Shown: positions 25,956-33,349, counted from the first letter of the stretch. The stretch: 44,309 nt of DNA from an uncultured Anaerotignum sp. (GCF_934277605.1 NZ_CAKQVD010000011.1:1-44309), one strand, 5' to 3'. The notes: generated from the letters alone by a model not told the origin. Made by a program: numbers and translations.

Positions 25956-26556
25956 AAACGGGTTTGTCCTCTTTAATATTTCCCTTTCGGATATTCTCCT
26001 CAATCAACCCACGGGTATACTCCCAAATTTCCGCAGAGCCCAATTCCGTCTTGGATTGCCGCCTCCATATCTGGCTGCGACAAACCTGATGCTCCCGCCA
26101 ATCGCCGCCCTCGTTGGAATGGTTGAGCAAAAGCGGCTGAAAATTATCCATGGCATGTGCAAAATTCGCCTCCGCCGTTTCATTCGCCTCAAATTCCTCA
26201 AATAAGGCACGCAGCTCGGCTCTTTGGTCATCGGGCAGCAGGCCGAAAATCCGCTCCGCCGCCTTTTCCTCCCGCTCCGCCTGCGTTGCCAGCCCTGCGG
26301 TGTCATACGCATAGGTGTCCCCCGCATCAATCTCCACAATATCGTGAATGAGTGCCATCATCATCGTTTTCGCAAGGTCAAATTCCCGATTGGCATATTC
26401 CTTCAGAAGATAAATCATCATTGCCATGTGCCACGCATGCTCTGCATCGTTTTCCCTTCTGCCGTGTCCGCTCAAATGCGTCTGCCGAAGGATGCTCTTT
26501 TCCTTGTCCGCCTCCAAAATAAAGGCTATCTGCTTTGCAAATCTCTCCTTCTCCAT
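25954..26556 (-). CDS. HD-domain phosphohydrolase (YfbR/HDDC2-like)
   Basis: A 200-residue cytoplasmic protein of the HD superfamily (HD_3). Metal ligands are visible: His in D-A-E-H-A-W-H-M-A (about 40-44), the H-D pair in M-A-L-I-H-D-I-V-E-I-D (about 71-76) and a downstream Asp in the A-H-A-M-D-N-F-Q-P-L-L segment. This pattern occurs in 5-prime deoxynucleotidases of the YfbR/HDDC2 type, so a dNMP hydrolase role is possible, which would fit the nearby tdk, but this is inference. Start 26556 behind GGGGAGAGGCAA. Confidence 0.85.
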   Translation of the reverse strand: MEKERFAKQIAFILEADKEKSILRQTHLSGHGRRENDAEHAWHMAMMIYLLKEYANREFDLAKTMMMALIHDIVEIDAGDTYAYDTAGLATQAEREEKAAERIFGLLPDDQRAELRALFEEFEANETAEANFAHAMDNFQPLLLNHSNEGGDWREHQVCRSQIWRRQSKTELGSAEIWEYTRGLIEENIRKGNIKEDKPV

Positions 26557-26577
26557 TTGCCTCTCCCCTTCTCATAA

Positions 26578-26607
26578 GAAAAGCCTTAGACCTTTCGGTC
26601 TAAGGCT
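26578..26607 (-). terminator. Terminator of hpf
   Basis: A perfect 11-bp stem (AGCCTTAGACC / GGTCTAAGGCT) with a 4-nt loop. On the minus strand it is followed by TTTTCTTAT. It sits about 90 bp after the hpf stop codon. Confidence 0.7.
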
Positions 26608-26697
26608 GAAAACAGCGAATTTCAATGCTTTCCGTCGGAACTCGTCTGTTCATTCTTCTGTTTCAAAAAGCCAAAAGCCTGCTTCCGACTTGATTTT

Positions 26698-27243
26698 TTA
26701 ATATTCAGGTTCAATCAGACCGTAGGTGCCGTTCTTTCTCTTGTAAACCACATTCACCTCGTCTGTTTCGCCGTTGCGGAATACGAAGAAGGTATGCCCT
26801 ACCAGCTCCATCTCCATGACAGCCTCCTCTGCATCCATCGGTTTTACATCGAAGCGTTTTACCTTTTCGATTTTTACCAAAGGTTCGTCATCCAAATCCT
26901 CCTCAGGAACCAAAATTGCCGCATATTCTGCCGCATACGCATCGGCACCGTTTCTGATTTTGGTACGCATCCGTTTTTTGTAGCGAACAACCTGCCCCTC
27001 CAGAATGTCCACCGTTTTGTCCATTGCAGCCGTCATATCCGCATCCTGCACCTCTGCACGCGCATATCTCTTATTCATAGGAATGGTTACCTCAACCGTA
27101 GCAACCTGCTTTTCCAGGCTCAATGTAATGGTTGCCTCTGTGTTCTCAGGGAACAGCTTGGCAATACGGTCCATTTTCTTTTCGACCATTTCTTTTGTTT
27201 TGTCCCATACATCGATGTTTTTCCCAATAATGTTATAACGCAT
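26698..27243 (-). CDS. hpf: Ribosome hibernation-promoting factor, long form
   Basis: A 181-residue long-form HPF that dimerises 70S ribosomes into inactive 100S particles under stress. The N-terminal ribosome-binding domain covers about residues 1-105 (R-Y-N-I-I-G-K-N-I-D-V..M-D-K-T-V-D-I-L-E-G-Q-V). A linker and the C-terminal dimerisation domain follow (V-K-R-F-D-V-K-P-M-D-A-E-E-A-V-M-E-M-E-L-V-G-H-T-F-F-V-F-R-N). Start 27243 behind AAGGGAG. The leader holds two competing hairpins; the upstream gap carries DnaA-box-like sites. Confidence 0.96.
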   Translation of the reverse strand: MRYNIIGKNIDVWDKTKEMVEKKMDRIAKLFPENTEATITLSLEKQVATVEVTIPMNKRYARAEVQDADMTAAMDKTVDILEGQVVRYKKRMRTKIRNGADAYAAEYAAILVPEEDLDDEPLVKIEKVKRFDVKPMDAEEAVMEMELVGHTFFVFRNGETDEVNVVYKRKNGTYGLIEPEY

Positions 27244-27261
27244 ACTAACAACTCCCTTCGG

Positions 27262-27321
27262 GATTCTCTCGGCTTATCGGAGAATCAAAAACATATATCC
27301 AATCGGCACAGTGCCGATAAG
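27262..27321 (-). promoter_or_regulatory. hpf leader with two alternative hairpins
   Basis: An 8-1-8 perfect palindrome (ATCGGCAC / GTGCCGAT, 27302-27318) and a 7-bp hairpin (GATTCTC / GAGAATC, 27262-27286). The CTTATCGG word (27273-27280) can also pair with CCGATAAG (27314-27321), which would disrupt both. It may be a regulatory leader; no known riboswitch is recognised. Confidence 0.45.
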
Positions 27322-27587
27322 ATTTCAAACACTGTTACAAATCGGCTTTTCGGCGGATTTGTCATCTGTTTAATACTTAATATTCTCCATATCTTTTCAA
27401 ATTCCTTTTTTTCTTTTCAAAATTATTAAAAAATTTTCACGATAAATCCCCGCCGCCGCCTTTGTGTGATTTTCCCGCTTTTGTTTCCATAATCTGTTTT
27501 ATGGCATCGGCAAATTTTTCCCAAAAACAAAAAACACCGTTTTTTCGGGCTTTTCAAATCTCCGCAAAAAAAGACGCACTTCTCATT

Positions 27588-27703
27588 TTTTCCACAATTT
27601 CCTTCCGCATAAGCTGTGGATATTGTGAATAACTTTGTGGAAAACTTACGTTTTCGGGCTTTTCATTGTGGATAAGCTCTGTGGTTTATCCACTTTTTCC
27701 ACA
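27588..27703. other. Cluster of seven DnaA-box-like nonamers
   Basis: Compared with TTATCCACA (either strand): 27588-27596, 27615-27623, 27624-27632, 27636-27644, 27686-27694 and 27695-27703 each have one mismatch, and 27667-27675 is perfect. They lie in a 575-bp AT-rich gap (27244-27818) that holds no convincing gene. Nothing else is seen in the gap except the hpf leader and a terminator at 27768-27803. No dnaA, dnaN, rpmH or parAB gene is in the window. Confidence 0.65.
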
Positions 27704-27767
27704 GAAACAAAATTCTGTTCATATCTCCTATTGCTTTACATAATCTTTTTTCGCTTTTGTATAAAGA

Positions 27768-27803
27768 AAAAGACTTCAGACAAATTTCCGCCCAAAGTCC
27801 TTT
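27768..27803 (-). terminator. Probable terminator of the macro-domain gene
   Basis: Minus-strand stem AGGACTT / AAGTCTT (7 bp, one G-U) with a long loop, then UUUUUCUUU, about 15 bp after the stop codon. Confidence 0.5.
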
Positions 27804-27818
27804 GATTTTTGTATGAAT

Positions 27819-28334
27819 TTATGCAGTCAGCTCCGCAAATGCCTTCTGATATGCCACCTTCGTTGCCTCATCAAAGCAAACCAGAATCACCTGCTTCATG
27901 CTGTCATCCGTTTCCAGAAAACGCAGAATCTCCCCAACCGCAATTTTTGCCGCCAAATCCACAGGGAAACGATATACCCCCGTGCTGATGGAAGGAAACG
28001 CAATGCTCTGAATCCCATGCTCCTTCGCCAACGCCAAGCAGTTCCGATAGCAGTTCGCCAAAAGGTCCTCCTCGTCCCACTTGCCGCCACGCCAAATCGG
28101 GCCGGGTGTATGAATCACATATTTTGCCTTCAGCTTATAGCCCTTCGTAATTTTGGCCTCGCCGGTACGACAGCCATGCAGTGTTTCGCACTCTGCCAAA
28201 AGCTCCGGCCCCGCCGCACGATGAATGGCACCGTCCACACCGCCGCCGCCCAGCAAAGAGGTATTGGCTGCATTGACAATGGCATCCGTTTTTGCTTTTA
28301 CAATATCACCTTTTACAATAGACAAACGCTTCAT
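27819..28334 (-). CDS. Macro-domain protein (O-acetyl-ADP-ribose deacetylase type)
   Basis: A 171-residue single macro domain. The start MKRLSIVKGDI (28334) follows AAGGGGGATTGTGAA; the ORF opens 102 bp earlier without a site. ADP-ribose binding motifs are intact: D-I-V-K-A-K-T-D-A-I-V-N-A-A-N-T-S-L-L-G-G-G-G-V-D-G-A-I-H-R-A-A-G (glycine loop near 33-37) and the distal F-P-S-I-S-T-G-V-Y-R-F-P. This set is typical of the YmdB/MacroD class that removes acetyl or ADP-ribosyl groups. Cytoplasmic. It follows the SpoIIQ-like gene after a terminator and may be expressed alone. Confidence 0.93.
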   Translation of the reverse strand: MKRLSIVKGDIVKAKTDAIVNAANTSLLGGGGVDGAIHRAAGPELLAECETLHGCRTGEAKITKGYKLKAKYVIHTPGPIWRGGKWDEEDLLANCYRNCLALAKEHGIQSIAFPSISTGVYRFPVDLAAKIAVGEILRFLETDDSMKQVILVCFDEATKVAYQKAFAELTA

Positions 28335-28456
28335 TTCACAATCCCCCTTTGTCAAATACCCTTGTCCCCTCATTTTATCCTCTTTCTGAAATTTCGTAAA
28401 GCGGTTTTTTGAAAAAAACTTCATTTCTCTCGCCAATTCTCCGTTTTTTCACAAAG

Positions 28457-28485
28457 AGAAAAGCCGAAAGGAAACTCCCTCGGCT
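28457..28485 (-). terminator. Terminator of the spoIID-spoIIQ-like operon
   Basis: Minus-strand stem starting AGCCGA, closed by TCGGCT and extended by G-U pairs, followed by UUUUCUCUUU. It is 13 bp after the stop codon at 28498. Confidence 0.65.
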
Positions 28486-28497
28486 CTTCCCGTTTTT

Positions 28498-29196
28498 TCA
28501 TTCCGCCTTTTCCATCCATTTTTCAGGGTTCTTCGGCTCTCCGTTCTGCTCCATGGCAAACTCCAAATGCTCGCCCAGTGCAACGCCGTATTTCGTCGGG
28601 GCGGCAACCGCACCGATTTTCTGTCCCTGCTTCACATGCTCCCCTTCCTTGACTGCTACGGTATCCTCAAGCTGACCGTATGTAGTCAGCCAATTTTCCC
28701 CGTGTGCAATCGTAACCACATTGCCCGCCTGCGTATCCTGACGGATTTCCTTTACCACACCGTCTGCCGCCGCCTTCACTGCCGTTCCCCTCTTTGCAGA
28801 CAGGCTGACCGATGCGTTGGTGCGGTATTGCTCTAAGGTCGGATCATAAATGGCATGGTCTGTGCTGTACCCCAAAACGATTTTCCCCTTCACGGGAGCG
28901 ACAAACACAGGTGCCTGCTTCTCCCTTGTCGGCTCCTTCGCCTGCGGCATTTTCTGCGGCATTTTCTCCGCCTTCTCTGCTTTCTCTGCCTTTTCCGCCT
29001 TTTCCTCCGCCTGCTGTGCTGTGCATATCTCCGCAACCGATTTGCTCCGCACCGCCGTCACAGGCTGCTCCAAGGGCATTTCCGCCGCCTCTCTGTCAAA
29101 GGCACGATAGGCCACCCCTGCCCCAACTGCCAGCAAGCATAAGCAGCAGCAAACCGCCACAACCTGCAAGCCGTTTCTTTTTTCTTTTTGCTTCAT
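28498..29196 (-). CDS. SpoIIQ-like M23/LytM-domain protein with degenerate active site
   Basis: A 232-residue membrane-anchored protein: a short cytoplasmic tail, one helix (residues 11-27), a linker with EKAEKAEKAEKAEK (about 65-78), then a LytM domain (about 97-225). The domain keeps the fold landmarks (R-G-T-A-V-K-A-A-A-D-G-V-V; V-T-I-A-H-G; V-K-Q-G-Q-K-I-G). Zinc and catalytic positions are altered: the H-x-x-x-D site reads N-A-S-V-S (Asn127, Ser131), the Y-x-H-L site reads Y-G-Q-L, and H-L-H-F-E reads H-L-E-F-A. It follows spoIID by 41 bp, matching the spoIID-spoIIQ order of Clostridia, so a forespore engulfment-channel role (partner of SpoIIIAH) is likely. No spoIIID gene follows. Confidence 0.85.
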   Translation of the reverse strand: MKQKEKRNGLQVVAVCCCLCLLAVGAGVAYRAFDREAAEMPLEQPVTAVRSKSVAEICTAQQAEEKAEKAEKAEKAEKMPQKMPQAKEPTREKQAPVFVAPVKGKIVLGYSTDHAIYDPTLEQYRTNASVSLSAKRGTAVKAAADGVVKEIRQDTQAGNVVTIAHGENWLTTYGQLEDTVAVKEGEHVKQGQKIGAVAAPTKYGVALGEHLEFAMEQNGEPKNPEKWMEKAE

Positions 29197-29237
29197 ATAA
29201 ACACCTCCAACGCTATTGTTGCCAAAGGTGTCTTTTT

Positions 29238-30140
29238 TTATTCGAGAATCGAAAAGGAGATATCCGTATAATAATGCCGCAAAATTTCATGGTAATCCTT
29301 CCCCTGCTCTGCCAAAAAGCAAGCGCCGTATTGGCTCATGCCTGCCCCATGCCCATAGCCATGCACCGTAAAGGTATAGCTGTCGCCGTTTTTTGCAATC
29401 GTGAACGCAGCACTGCGCAGTCCCAATCGCTCCCGCACCTCTCTGCCCGAAAAAACACGCTCGCCTGCCGCAACCTCCTTCACATAGCCTGCATCTGTGC
29501 GGCTTTTCACAAAAACCTCCGCCTGCCTCGGCACTCCCAAGCAGTCTGCCATCCTCTCTGCCGAAACGGTCACGGTTGTTTCGTTGTTCGGTGCCTGCCT
29601 GTCCTCATGGCTGTCCACGCTTTTCAAATACGGCACCGCCCCATTCCAGACATTCTCCGCATCCTCCGTCCTGCCGCCGCTTTGTGCATGAAAGGCGGCC
29701 AAAATCGGCTCCCCGTCATAGACCATAATCTCCCCTGCCGTCGCACGCACCGCCCGATGAATCTTCCCCGCATAGCAGGCGTATTCCTTCCCCCATTTTT
29801 TCTTCTGCTCCGCCTCCGAAAGATACGCCTGTCCCACCTGATAAAGCACAGCCTCACTCCCTGCCGCCCGCATCTGCCGGATCTGATAGGTACGGGCGGC
29901 AACCGCCTGTGCCTTCAGTGCCTCCTCAGGAAAAGCGGCAGGCATTTCCGCCGCCACCACCCCTGCCACATATTCCTCCAGCTCTGAATCCATCGGGGCA
30001 AGGTCTGCCAAGCCATAAAGTGCCCTTGCCTCCTGCGGCAATGCCCGCTCCAAGCCGCCGCAAAGCATCGTCAGCAGCAGTGGCAGCAAAAGCACAGCCA
30101 CAATCACATAAAGCAGCAGAAAGCCGCACTGTTTTTTCAT
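29238..30140 (-). CDS. spoIID: Stage II sporulation protein D (lytic transglycosylase)
   Basis: A 300-residue mother-cell membrane protein that cleaves septal peptidoglycan during engulfment. It has an N-terminal signal anchor (residues 6-27), then the SpoIID core: L-E-E-Y-V-A-G-V-V-A-A-E-M-P (about 54-67) with the conserved Glu residues, A-L-K-A-Q-A-V-A-A-R-T-Y, A-F-H-A-Q-S-G-G-R-T, and the C-terminal G-Y-G-H-G-A-G-M-S-Q-Y-G-A. All core motifs are present. Start 30140. Expression by sigma-E is expected from the family; I did not find a clear sigma-E promoter. Confidence 0.95.
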   Translation of the reverse strand: MKKQCGFLLLYVIVAVLLLPLLLTMLCGGLERALPQEARALYGLADLAPMDSELEEYVAGVVAAEMPAAFPEEALKAQAVAARTYQIRQMRAAGSEAVLYQVGQAYLSEAEQKKKWGKEYACYAGKIHRAVRATAGEIMVYDGEPILAAFHAQSGGRTEDAENVWNGAVPYLKSVDSHEDRQAPNNETTVTVSAERMADCLGVPRQAEVFVKSRTDAGYVKEVAAGERVFSGREVRERLGLRSAAFTIAKNGDSYTFTVHGYGHGAGMSQYGACFLAEQGKDYHEILRHYYTDISFSILE

Positions 30141-30197
30141 TCCGCCACATCCCTTCTTTCAAGGATATGTCGCCCGCCCCCACAAAATGATTGGCAT

Positions 30198-30230
30198 AAA
30201 AAAAGCACTCAGGCAGGGTTGCCCAAGTGC
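30198..30230 (-). terminator. Terminator of the radical SAM/membrane protein pair
   Basis: Minus-strand hairpin GCACT..AGTGC with an inner GGCA/TGCC stem, followed by seven U, 10 bp after the stop codon at 30241. Confidence 0.75.
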
Positions 30231-30240
30231 AGTCTAAAGC

Positions 30241-31041
30241 TCATTTAAAAATCCAAAACAGCCAAATGCCGAAAATCATGACCAAAACATTTAAGAAAAT
30301 ACCTCGCTTGGCATATTTTCTGTCCATGCGGCGAACCCGCTTAAAGAAATCGTTTTCCAAATCCGTAATATACAGGCCGCCCAAAAGCCCCGTCCTTATT
30401 TGCAGCCGCAGATTCTTTTCTCTGCGCAGCATAAAATAGGTGCGCTTTGTCAGCTGAAAATGGTAGGTCACGCCGTTATGGATTCCCTCCAGAAAATAGC
30501 CCTGCTTGGCAACCTTTTCCGCACCGCTTTCATGCGCCAAAAAGCAACGGCAGTTCAGCAGCACCAGCTCCCACTGCTTCCATTTCAAGCGGTCAATCGC
30601 CGTATAGACCATTTCCGTATAAAAATAATTCACAACCAAAAGGGGAATCGTTACCAAAACCAGCCGCAGCATCGGCATGGTTTCACTGCCCCAGCCCTGC
30701 ACATTCAGAACATAGCCCTGAATCTGCGCCTGCGCCACGCTGTAAAACAGTAGCAGAAAAACAGCGGCATACAGCGACCAAAACAGCACCGGACGCTTTT
30801 TCCTCTGCTTGATGTTCCACCCTCGCAGCTCTGCCATGCCTCTGCGGCACAACAAAAAGAGCAAAAAGCAAATCAGCACCATCAGCCCGTTCACCTGCAT
30901 CCCCTTGCGAAAGCTGATTGCCATGGCAAGAATCGGCAAAAGCCAGCCCGGCAAAAGATACCAGCCCAAGCGGCCTGTGGTTACCGCCACAAAAAAACAC
31001 CAATATATCGTTAGTAATGTGACAAAACCAAGCCACGCCAT
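30241..31041 (-). CDS. Multi-spanning membrane protein of unknown function
   Basis: A 266-residue protein that I do not recognise. Six or so hydrophobic segments are visible: about residues 2-20, 25-42, 50-66, 88-104, 126-142 and 248-264. Between the fifth and sixth lies a soluble domain of about 100 residues with many basic amino acids (L-K-W-K-Q-W-E-L-V-L-L-N-C-R..H-E-S-G-A-E-K). The start at 31041 has AAGGAG about 10 bases upstream. It follows the radical SAM gene by 21 bp, so it is probably co-transcribed with it. No transport or enzyme motif was found. Confidence 0.7.
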   Translation of the reverse strand: MAWLGFVTLLTIYWCFFVAVTTGRLGWYLLPGWLLPILAMAISFRKGMQVNGLMVLICFLLFLLCRRGMAELRGWNIKQRKKRPVLFWSLYAAVFLLLFYSVAQAQIQGYVLNVQGWGSETMPMLRLVLVTIPLLVVNYFYTEMVYTAIDRLKWKQWELVLLNCRCFLAHESGAEKVAKQGYFLEGIHNGVTYHFQLTKRTYFMLRREKNLRLQIRTGLLGGLYITDLENDFFKRVRRMDRKYAKRGIFLNVLVMIFGIWLFWIFK

Positions 31042-31062
31042 ACTACCATACTCCTTAAACCC

Positions 31063-31935
31063 TTAAATCCCCCTGAATACATCGGGGCGGAATTTGCTTC
31101 TCTGTCTGCTTGTTTCAATCTGCCCTAAAATTTTATCTCTGTCGCCGTTCAGTGTGCCGCCCAGAGGGATATAGTTGGAGGCATGATTGGAGCGGAACAT
31201 GGTCCCCTCCGCATCTACATTGCGGATAAACAGCTCTGTCTCATCCAAAACCTCATGGGGTGTCAGCAATTCAATTTCCCCTCTGCTATACTGGTCATAC
31301 ATTTCTGTGCCCGGCTCAATCATCAGTGTCAAAAAGCCGACATATTCGGGCTTGATGGCAGAAATTACTCTTGCACTGCCCAGTGCATGCTCTCTCCACA
31401 GCTTTTTGCCGCCCAAGCCGGAAATCACCGTCATGGAAAGCACCATGCCTGCCGCTCTGACCTTCTTGCCCGCCTCAATCATTTCATCCGCAGTTACGCC
31501 CTTTTTCACTGCCTGCAGCACCTCATCCGCACCGCTTTCCAGCCCCATGTAGACCATATCCAGACCTGCGGCCTTCAATGCGGCAAGCTCCTCGGGTGTC
31601 TTGTGCAGAATATCCTTCGGCGCACCGTATACGGAAATGCGTTCCACCTCAGGGAAAATTTTCTTGCATTGATCAATGATATACAGCAGCTCCTCTGTCT
31701 TTACAATCAATGCGTCCCCGTCTGCCAAGAAAATGCGGCGCACTTGAATACGGCTGTAATATTTTCTTGCCATCTCCAAGTCCTCCACGACCTCCTCCAG
31801 AGGACGAATCCGGAATTTCTTATCCTTATACATGTTGCAGAATGTGCAGGTATTTCTTGCACAGCCAATGGTAAGCTGAATAATCAAGCTGCCTGCCTCA
31901 CTGGGTGGTCTATATACAGTACCTTCATATCTCAT
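31063..31935 (-). CDS. Radical SAM protein (COG1032-like)
   Basis: A 290-residue radical SAM enzyme. The start MRYEGTVYRPP (31935) is preceded by GGAGAAAGAAAAGGT. The [4Fe-4S] motif is I-G-C-A-R-N-T-C-T-F-C-N-M-Y-K (Cys spacing x4-x2, about residues 26-34), typical of this B12-less Firmicutes subfamily. Further landmarks are F-L-A-D-G-D-A-L-I and the E-S-G-A-D motif. The substrate is unknown. A good promoter at 32007-32036 lies back to back with the promoter of the structured RNA on the other strand. Confidence 0.88.
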   Translation of the reverse strand: MRYEGTVYRPPSEAGSLIIQLTIGCARNTCTFCNMYKDKKFRIRPLEEVVEDLEMARKYYSRIQVRRIFLADGDALIVKTEELLYIIDQCKKIFPEVERISVYGAPKDILHKTPEELAALKAAGLDMVYMGLESGADEVLQAVKKGVTADEMIEAGKKVRAAGMVLSMTVISGLGGKKLWREHALGSARVISAIKPEYVGFLTLMIEPGTEMYDQYSRGEIELLTPHEVLDETELFIRNVDAEGTMFRSNHASNYIPLGGTLNGDRDKILGQIETSRQRSKFRPDVFRGI

Positions 31936-32006
31936 ACCTTTTCTTTCTCCTTTCAACTCTTTTTTTACATCTCCTTGCAAGCCTTTTGCAAAGACCTATC
32001 TTTTCT

Positions 32007-32036
32007 ATTATACAGGGAAAAACACAAATTTATCAA
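32007..32036 (-). promoter_or_regulatory. Promoter of the radical SAM gene
   Basis: Minus-strand -35 TTGATA (32031-32036), an 18-bp spacer and -10 TATAAT (32007-32012). Confidence 0.7.
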
Positions 32037-32053
32037 TACCCAATTCTTTTTAA

Positions 32054-32082
32054 TTGACAACCTCCCGAATTTTGTCTATAAT
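32054..32082 (+). promoter_or_regulatory. Perfect consensus sigma-A promoter of an RNA gene
   Basis: TTGACA (32054-32059), exactly 17 bp, TATAAT (32077-32082). It is the best promoter in the window and has no protein gene downstream on its strand for over 1.2 kb. Confidence 0.9.
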
Positions 32083-32088
32083 ATAGTC

Positions 32089-32340
32089 TGTTATTTTGTG
32101 TTAATACAGCCTTTGTGCGACAAGCGGCGGAACGCTTGGCAAAATCTGCGGAGGGGCGGCGGCATTTGCCGTTGTTTTTTTGCGGTGCGCCTCGGGAACC
32201 AAAGTCAGTCGCCTCGGCGGAGGGACGAGAGGCCTGCCCTGTGGCAGACACACACCCATTCTTCAACTTTCTCCAAAGCGACAGCAAAGGCTATATTAAA
32301 AAAAATATGGCAGTGAGGGTTTCCTTGCTGCCTTTTTTTA
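32089..32340 (+). ncRNA. Structured noncoding RNA with closing stem and terminator (unassigned)
   Basis: A transcript of about 250 nt is predicted from the promoter at 32054-32082 to the T-run at 32333-32339. Near its start, 32101-32115 pairs with 32285-32299 (15 positions, one mismatch), closing a domain of about 200 nt. Inside are hairpins CAAGCG/CGCTTG (32120-32138 area), CGGC-ATTT-GCCG (about 32159-32170), GCCTC/GAGGC and CTGCC/GGCAG. A terminator with a 10-bp stem ends it. Size, strong promoter and closing stem would suit 6S RNA, but I could not match the conserved 6S bubble. RNase P, tmRNA and SRP signatures are absent. No ORF with a ribosome site exists in it. Confidence 0.65.
32309..32339 (+). 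terminator. Terminator of the structured RNA
   Basis: Stem GGCAGTGAGG / CCTTGCTGCC (10 bp, two G-U), loop GTTT, then seven T. Confidence 0.9.
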
Positions 32341-32359
32341 TTGCATAAATGTAACCGAT

Positions 32360-32568
32360 TCAGAACCCCTTGAAATAAGAAAAAATAATGCGTCATGCTG
32401 GCATGTAAGCAATGCTTTTTCTTATTTTAAGGGAACTCGAATAGAGTTACCGCCCCATATATGAGCAAAATTAGCTGCGCAGCAGCGAGAAAGCATGGTA
32501 TCATGCGGTTTTGCGAATATATGTGGTGGGGTTCTGAACAGTTCCCAATGTGAGCAGACTGTTTTTTT
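32360..32568 (+). ncRNA. Second structured RNA (family member A, unassigned)
   Basis: A pairing TCAGAACCCC (32360-32369) with GGGGTTCTGA (32528-32537) encloses two large hairpins. Hairpin one is a 15-bp stem, 32370-32384 with 32416-32430, with an inner CATGC/GCATG. Hairpin two pairs ATATAT and GCAAAA (32457-32470) with TTTTGC and ATATAT (32509-32522), interrupted by tandem G-A/A-G mismatches (GA at 32463-32464 opposite GA at 32515-32516), and holds two tip hairpins. A terminator-like AACAGT/ACTGTT stem with eight T ends at 32568. It shares the TACC(C)GCCCC-ATATGAGCA core and TGCGAATAT word with the RNA at 40.5 kb. No promoter of its own is clear; it may be read through from upstream. Confidence 0.55.
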
Positions 32569-32623
32569 TGCAGGCAGGTGCGCCGCTTTTCATCATGCCG
32601 ATTCCCTCCGCATAAAAAAGGGC

Positions 32624-32655
32624 AAAACAAAACCCCTTTCACTTAGGGAAAGGGG
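32624..32655 (-). terminator. Terminator of the 157-residue anchored protein gene
   Basis: Minus-strand stem CCCCTTTC / GAAAGGGG (8 bp, 7-nt loop), then UUUUGUUUUG. Confidence 0.75.
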
Positions 32656-32665
32656 CTGTGATTTC

Positions 32666-33139
32666 TCATTTCTTTGCTTTTTCGCTCTGCTTTTTCATGG
32701 TTCTGTTTGCACTGGTAACCACCTTCTCAGAGAGTGTCTTTTTCTTTTTATCCTCCAAATTCATGCCTGTAATGCCGACAATATACATCCCCGCCAAATC
32801 AACCTTTACGTTCTTCTTCACGGGCAACACCTGATAAACGGGCTTATCGCACATCAATGTCACAATCTGAGGGCCGACCTTCGCACGCACCAAATTTGTT
32901 TTGCGCATTTTTGCCGATTTGGGCATCTGTTCATAAACCGCCTTGGGCATATTGGAGGGAGAGGGCTTCTCCTGTCTCTTGTCAATGACAAAAATCTGCA
33001 CTGTGGTGCGGTTCTGGTCAATGAAGTCCTGCGCCTGAATCATCTTTCTCATGCCTTTTTTGTTTAGGAAATACATCCCCACACAAAGCAATGCCAAAAT
33101 CACAACAATAATAATCAAAATATCAGAAGTGTTAAACAA
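32666..33139 (-). CDS. Small membrane-anchored protein of unknown function
   Basis: A 157-residue protein I do not recognise. The start is most likely TTG 33139, directly after a perfect GGAGGAAATATT; the ATG ORF start at 33178 has no site. One transmembrane helix (about residues 6-24, D-I-L-I-I-I-V-V-I-L-A-L-L) is followed by a basic cytoplasmic domain with a beta-rich core (T-V-Q-I-F-V-I-D-K-R; V-Y-Q-V-L-P-V-K-K-N-V-K-V-D-L-A-G-M-Y) and a lysine-rich tail. Many membrane-tethered proteins of Clostridia look like this; no function is proposed. Monocistronic, convergent with RNA A and divergent from cardiolipin synthase. Confidence 0.7.
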   Translation of the reverse strand: MFNTSDILIIIVVILALLCVGMYFLNKKGMRKMIQAQDFIDQNRTTVQIFVIDKRQEKPSPSNMPKAVYEQMPKSAKMRKTNLVRAKVGPQIVTLMCDKPVYQVLPVKKNVKVDLAGMYIVGITGMNLEDKKKKTLSEKVVTSANRTMKKQSEKAKK

Positions 33140-33281
33140 AATATTTCCTCCTTTTATTGCAGATACGCAAAATGTCATTCATTTCGCCGTATTTTTTTAC
33201 GTCCTATTATTCTACCATCATTTTTCACTTTAGGGAAGATAAAAAGATAATTTTTTTTGGATTTTTTCATTCGGCGGAATC

Positions 33282-33311
33282 TTGCAACAACCCCTACAAA
33301 TATTGTATACT
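33282..33311 (+). promoter_or_regulatory. Promoter of the cls-thioesterase operon
   Basis: -35 TTGCAA (33282-33287), 18-bp spacer, -10 TATACT (33306-33311), about 38 bp before the cls start. Confidence 0.65.
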
Positions 33312-33349
33312 ATAATAATATCGTTTCTTGAAAGGAAGGCGTATTTGTT

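Noticed and set aside
24587..25957. 456-codon minus-strand ORF opposite the second MATE gene
   Set aside because: Antisense shadow, rich in His/Gly/Gln, without a start site.
27244..27818. Calling the gap the chromosomal oriC
   Set aside because: No dnaA/dnaN/rpmH nearby and no switch in gene direction; kept as a DnaA-box cluster only.
32161..32270. Cobalamin riboswitch from GGGAA and GGCCTGCC words
   Set aside because: The spacing and the B12-box context do not fit, and no cobalamin gene follows on that strand.
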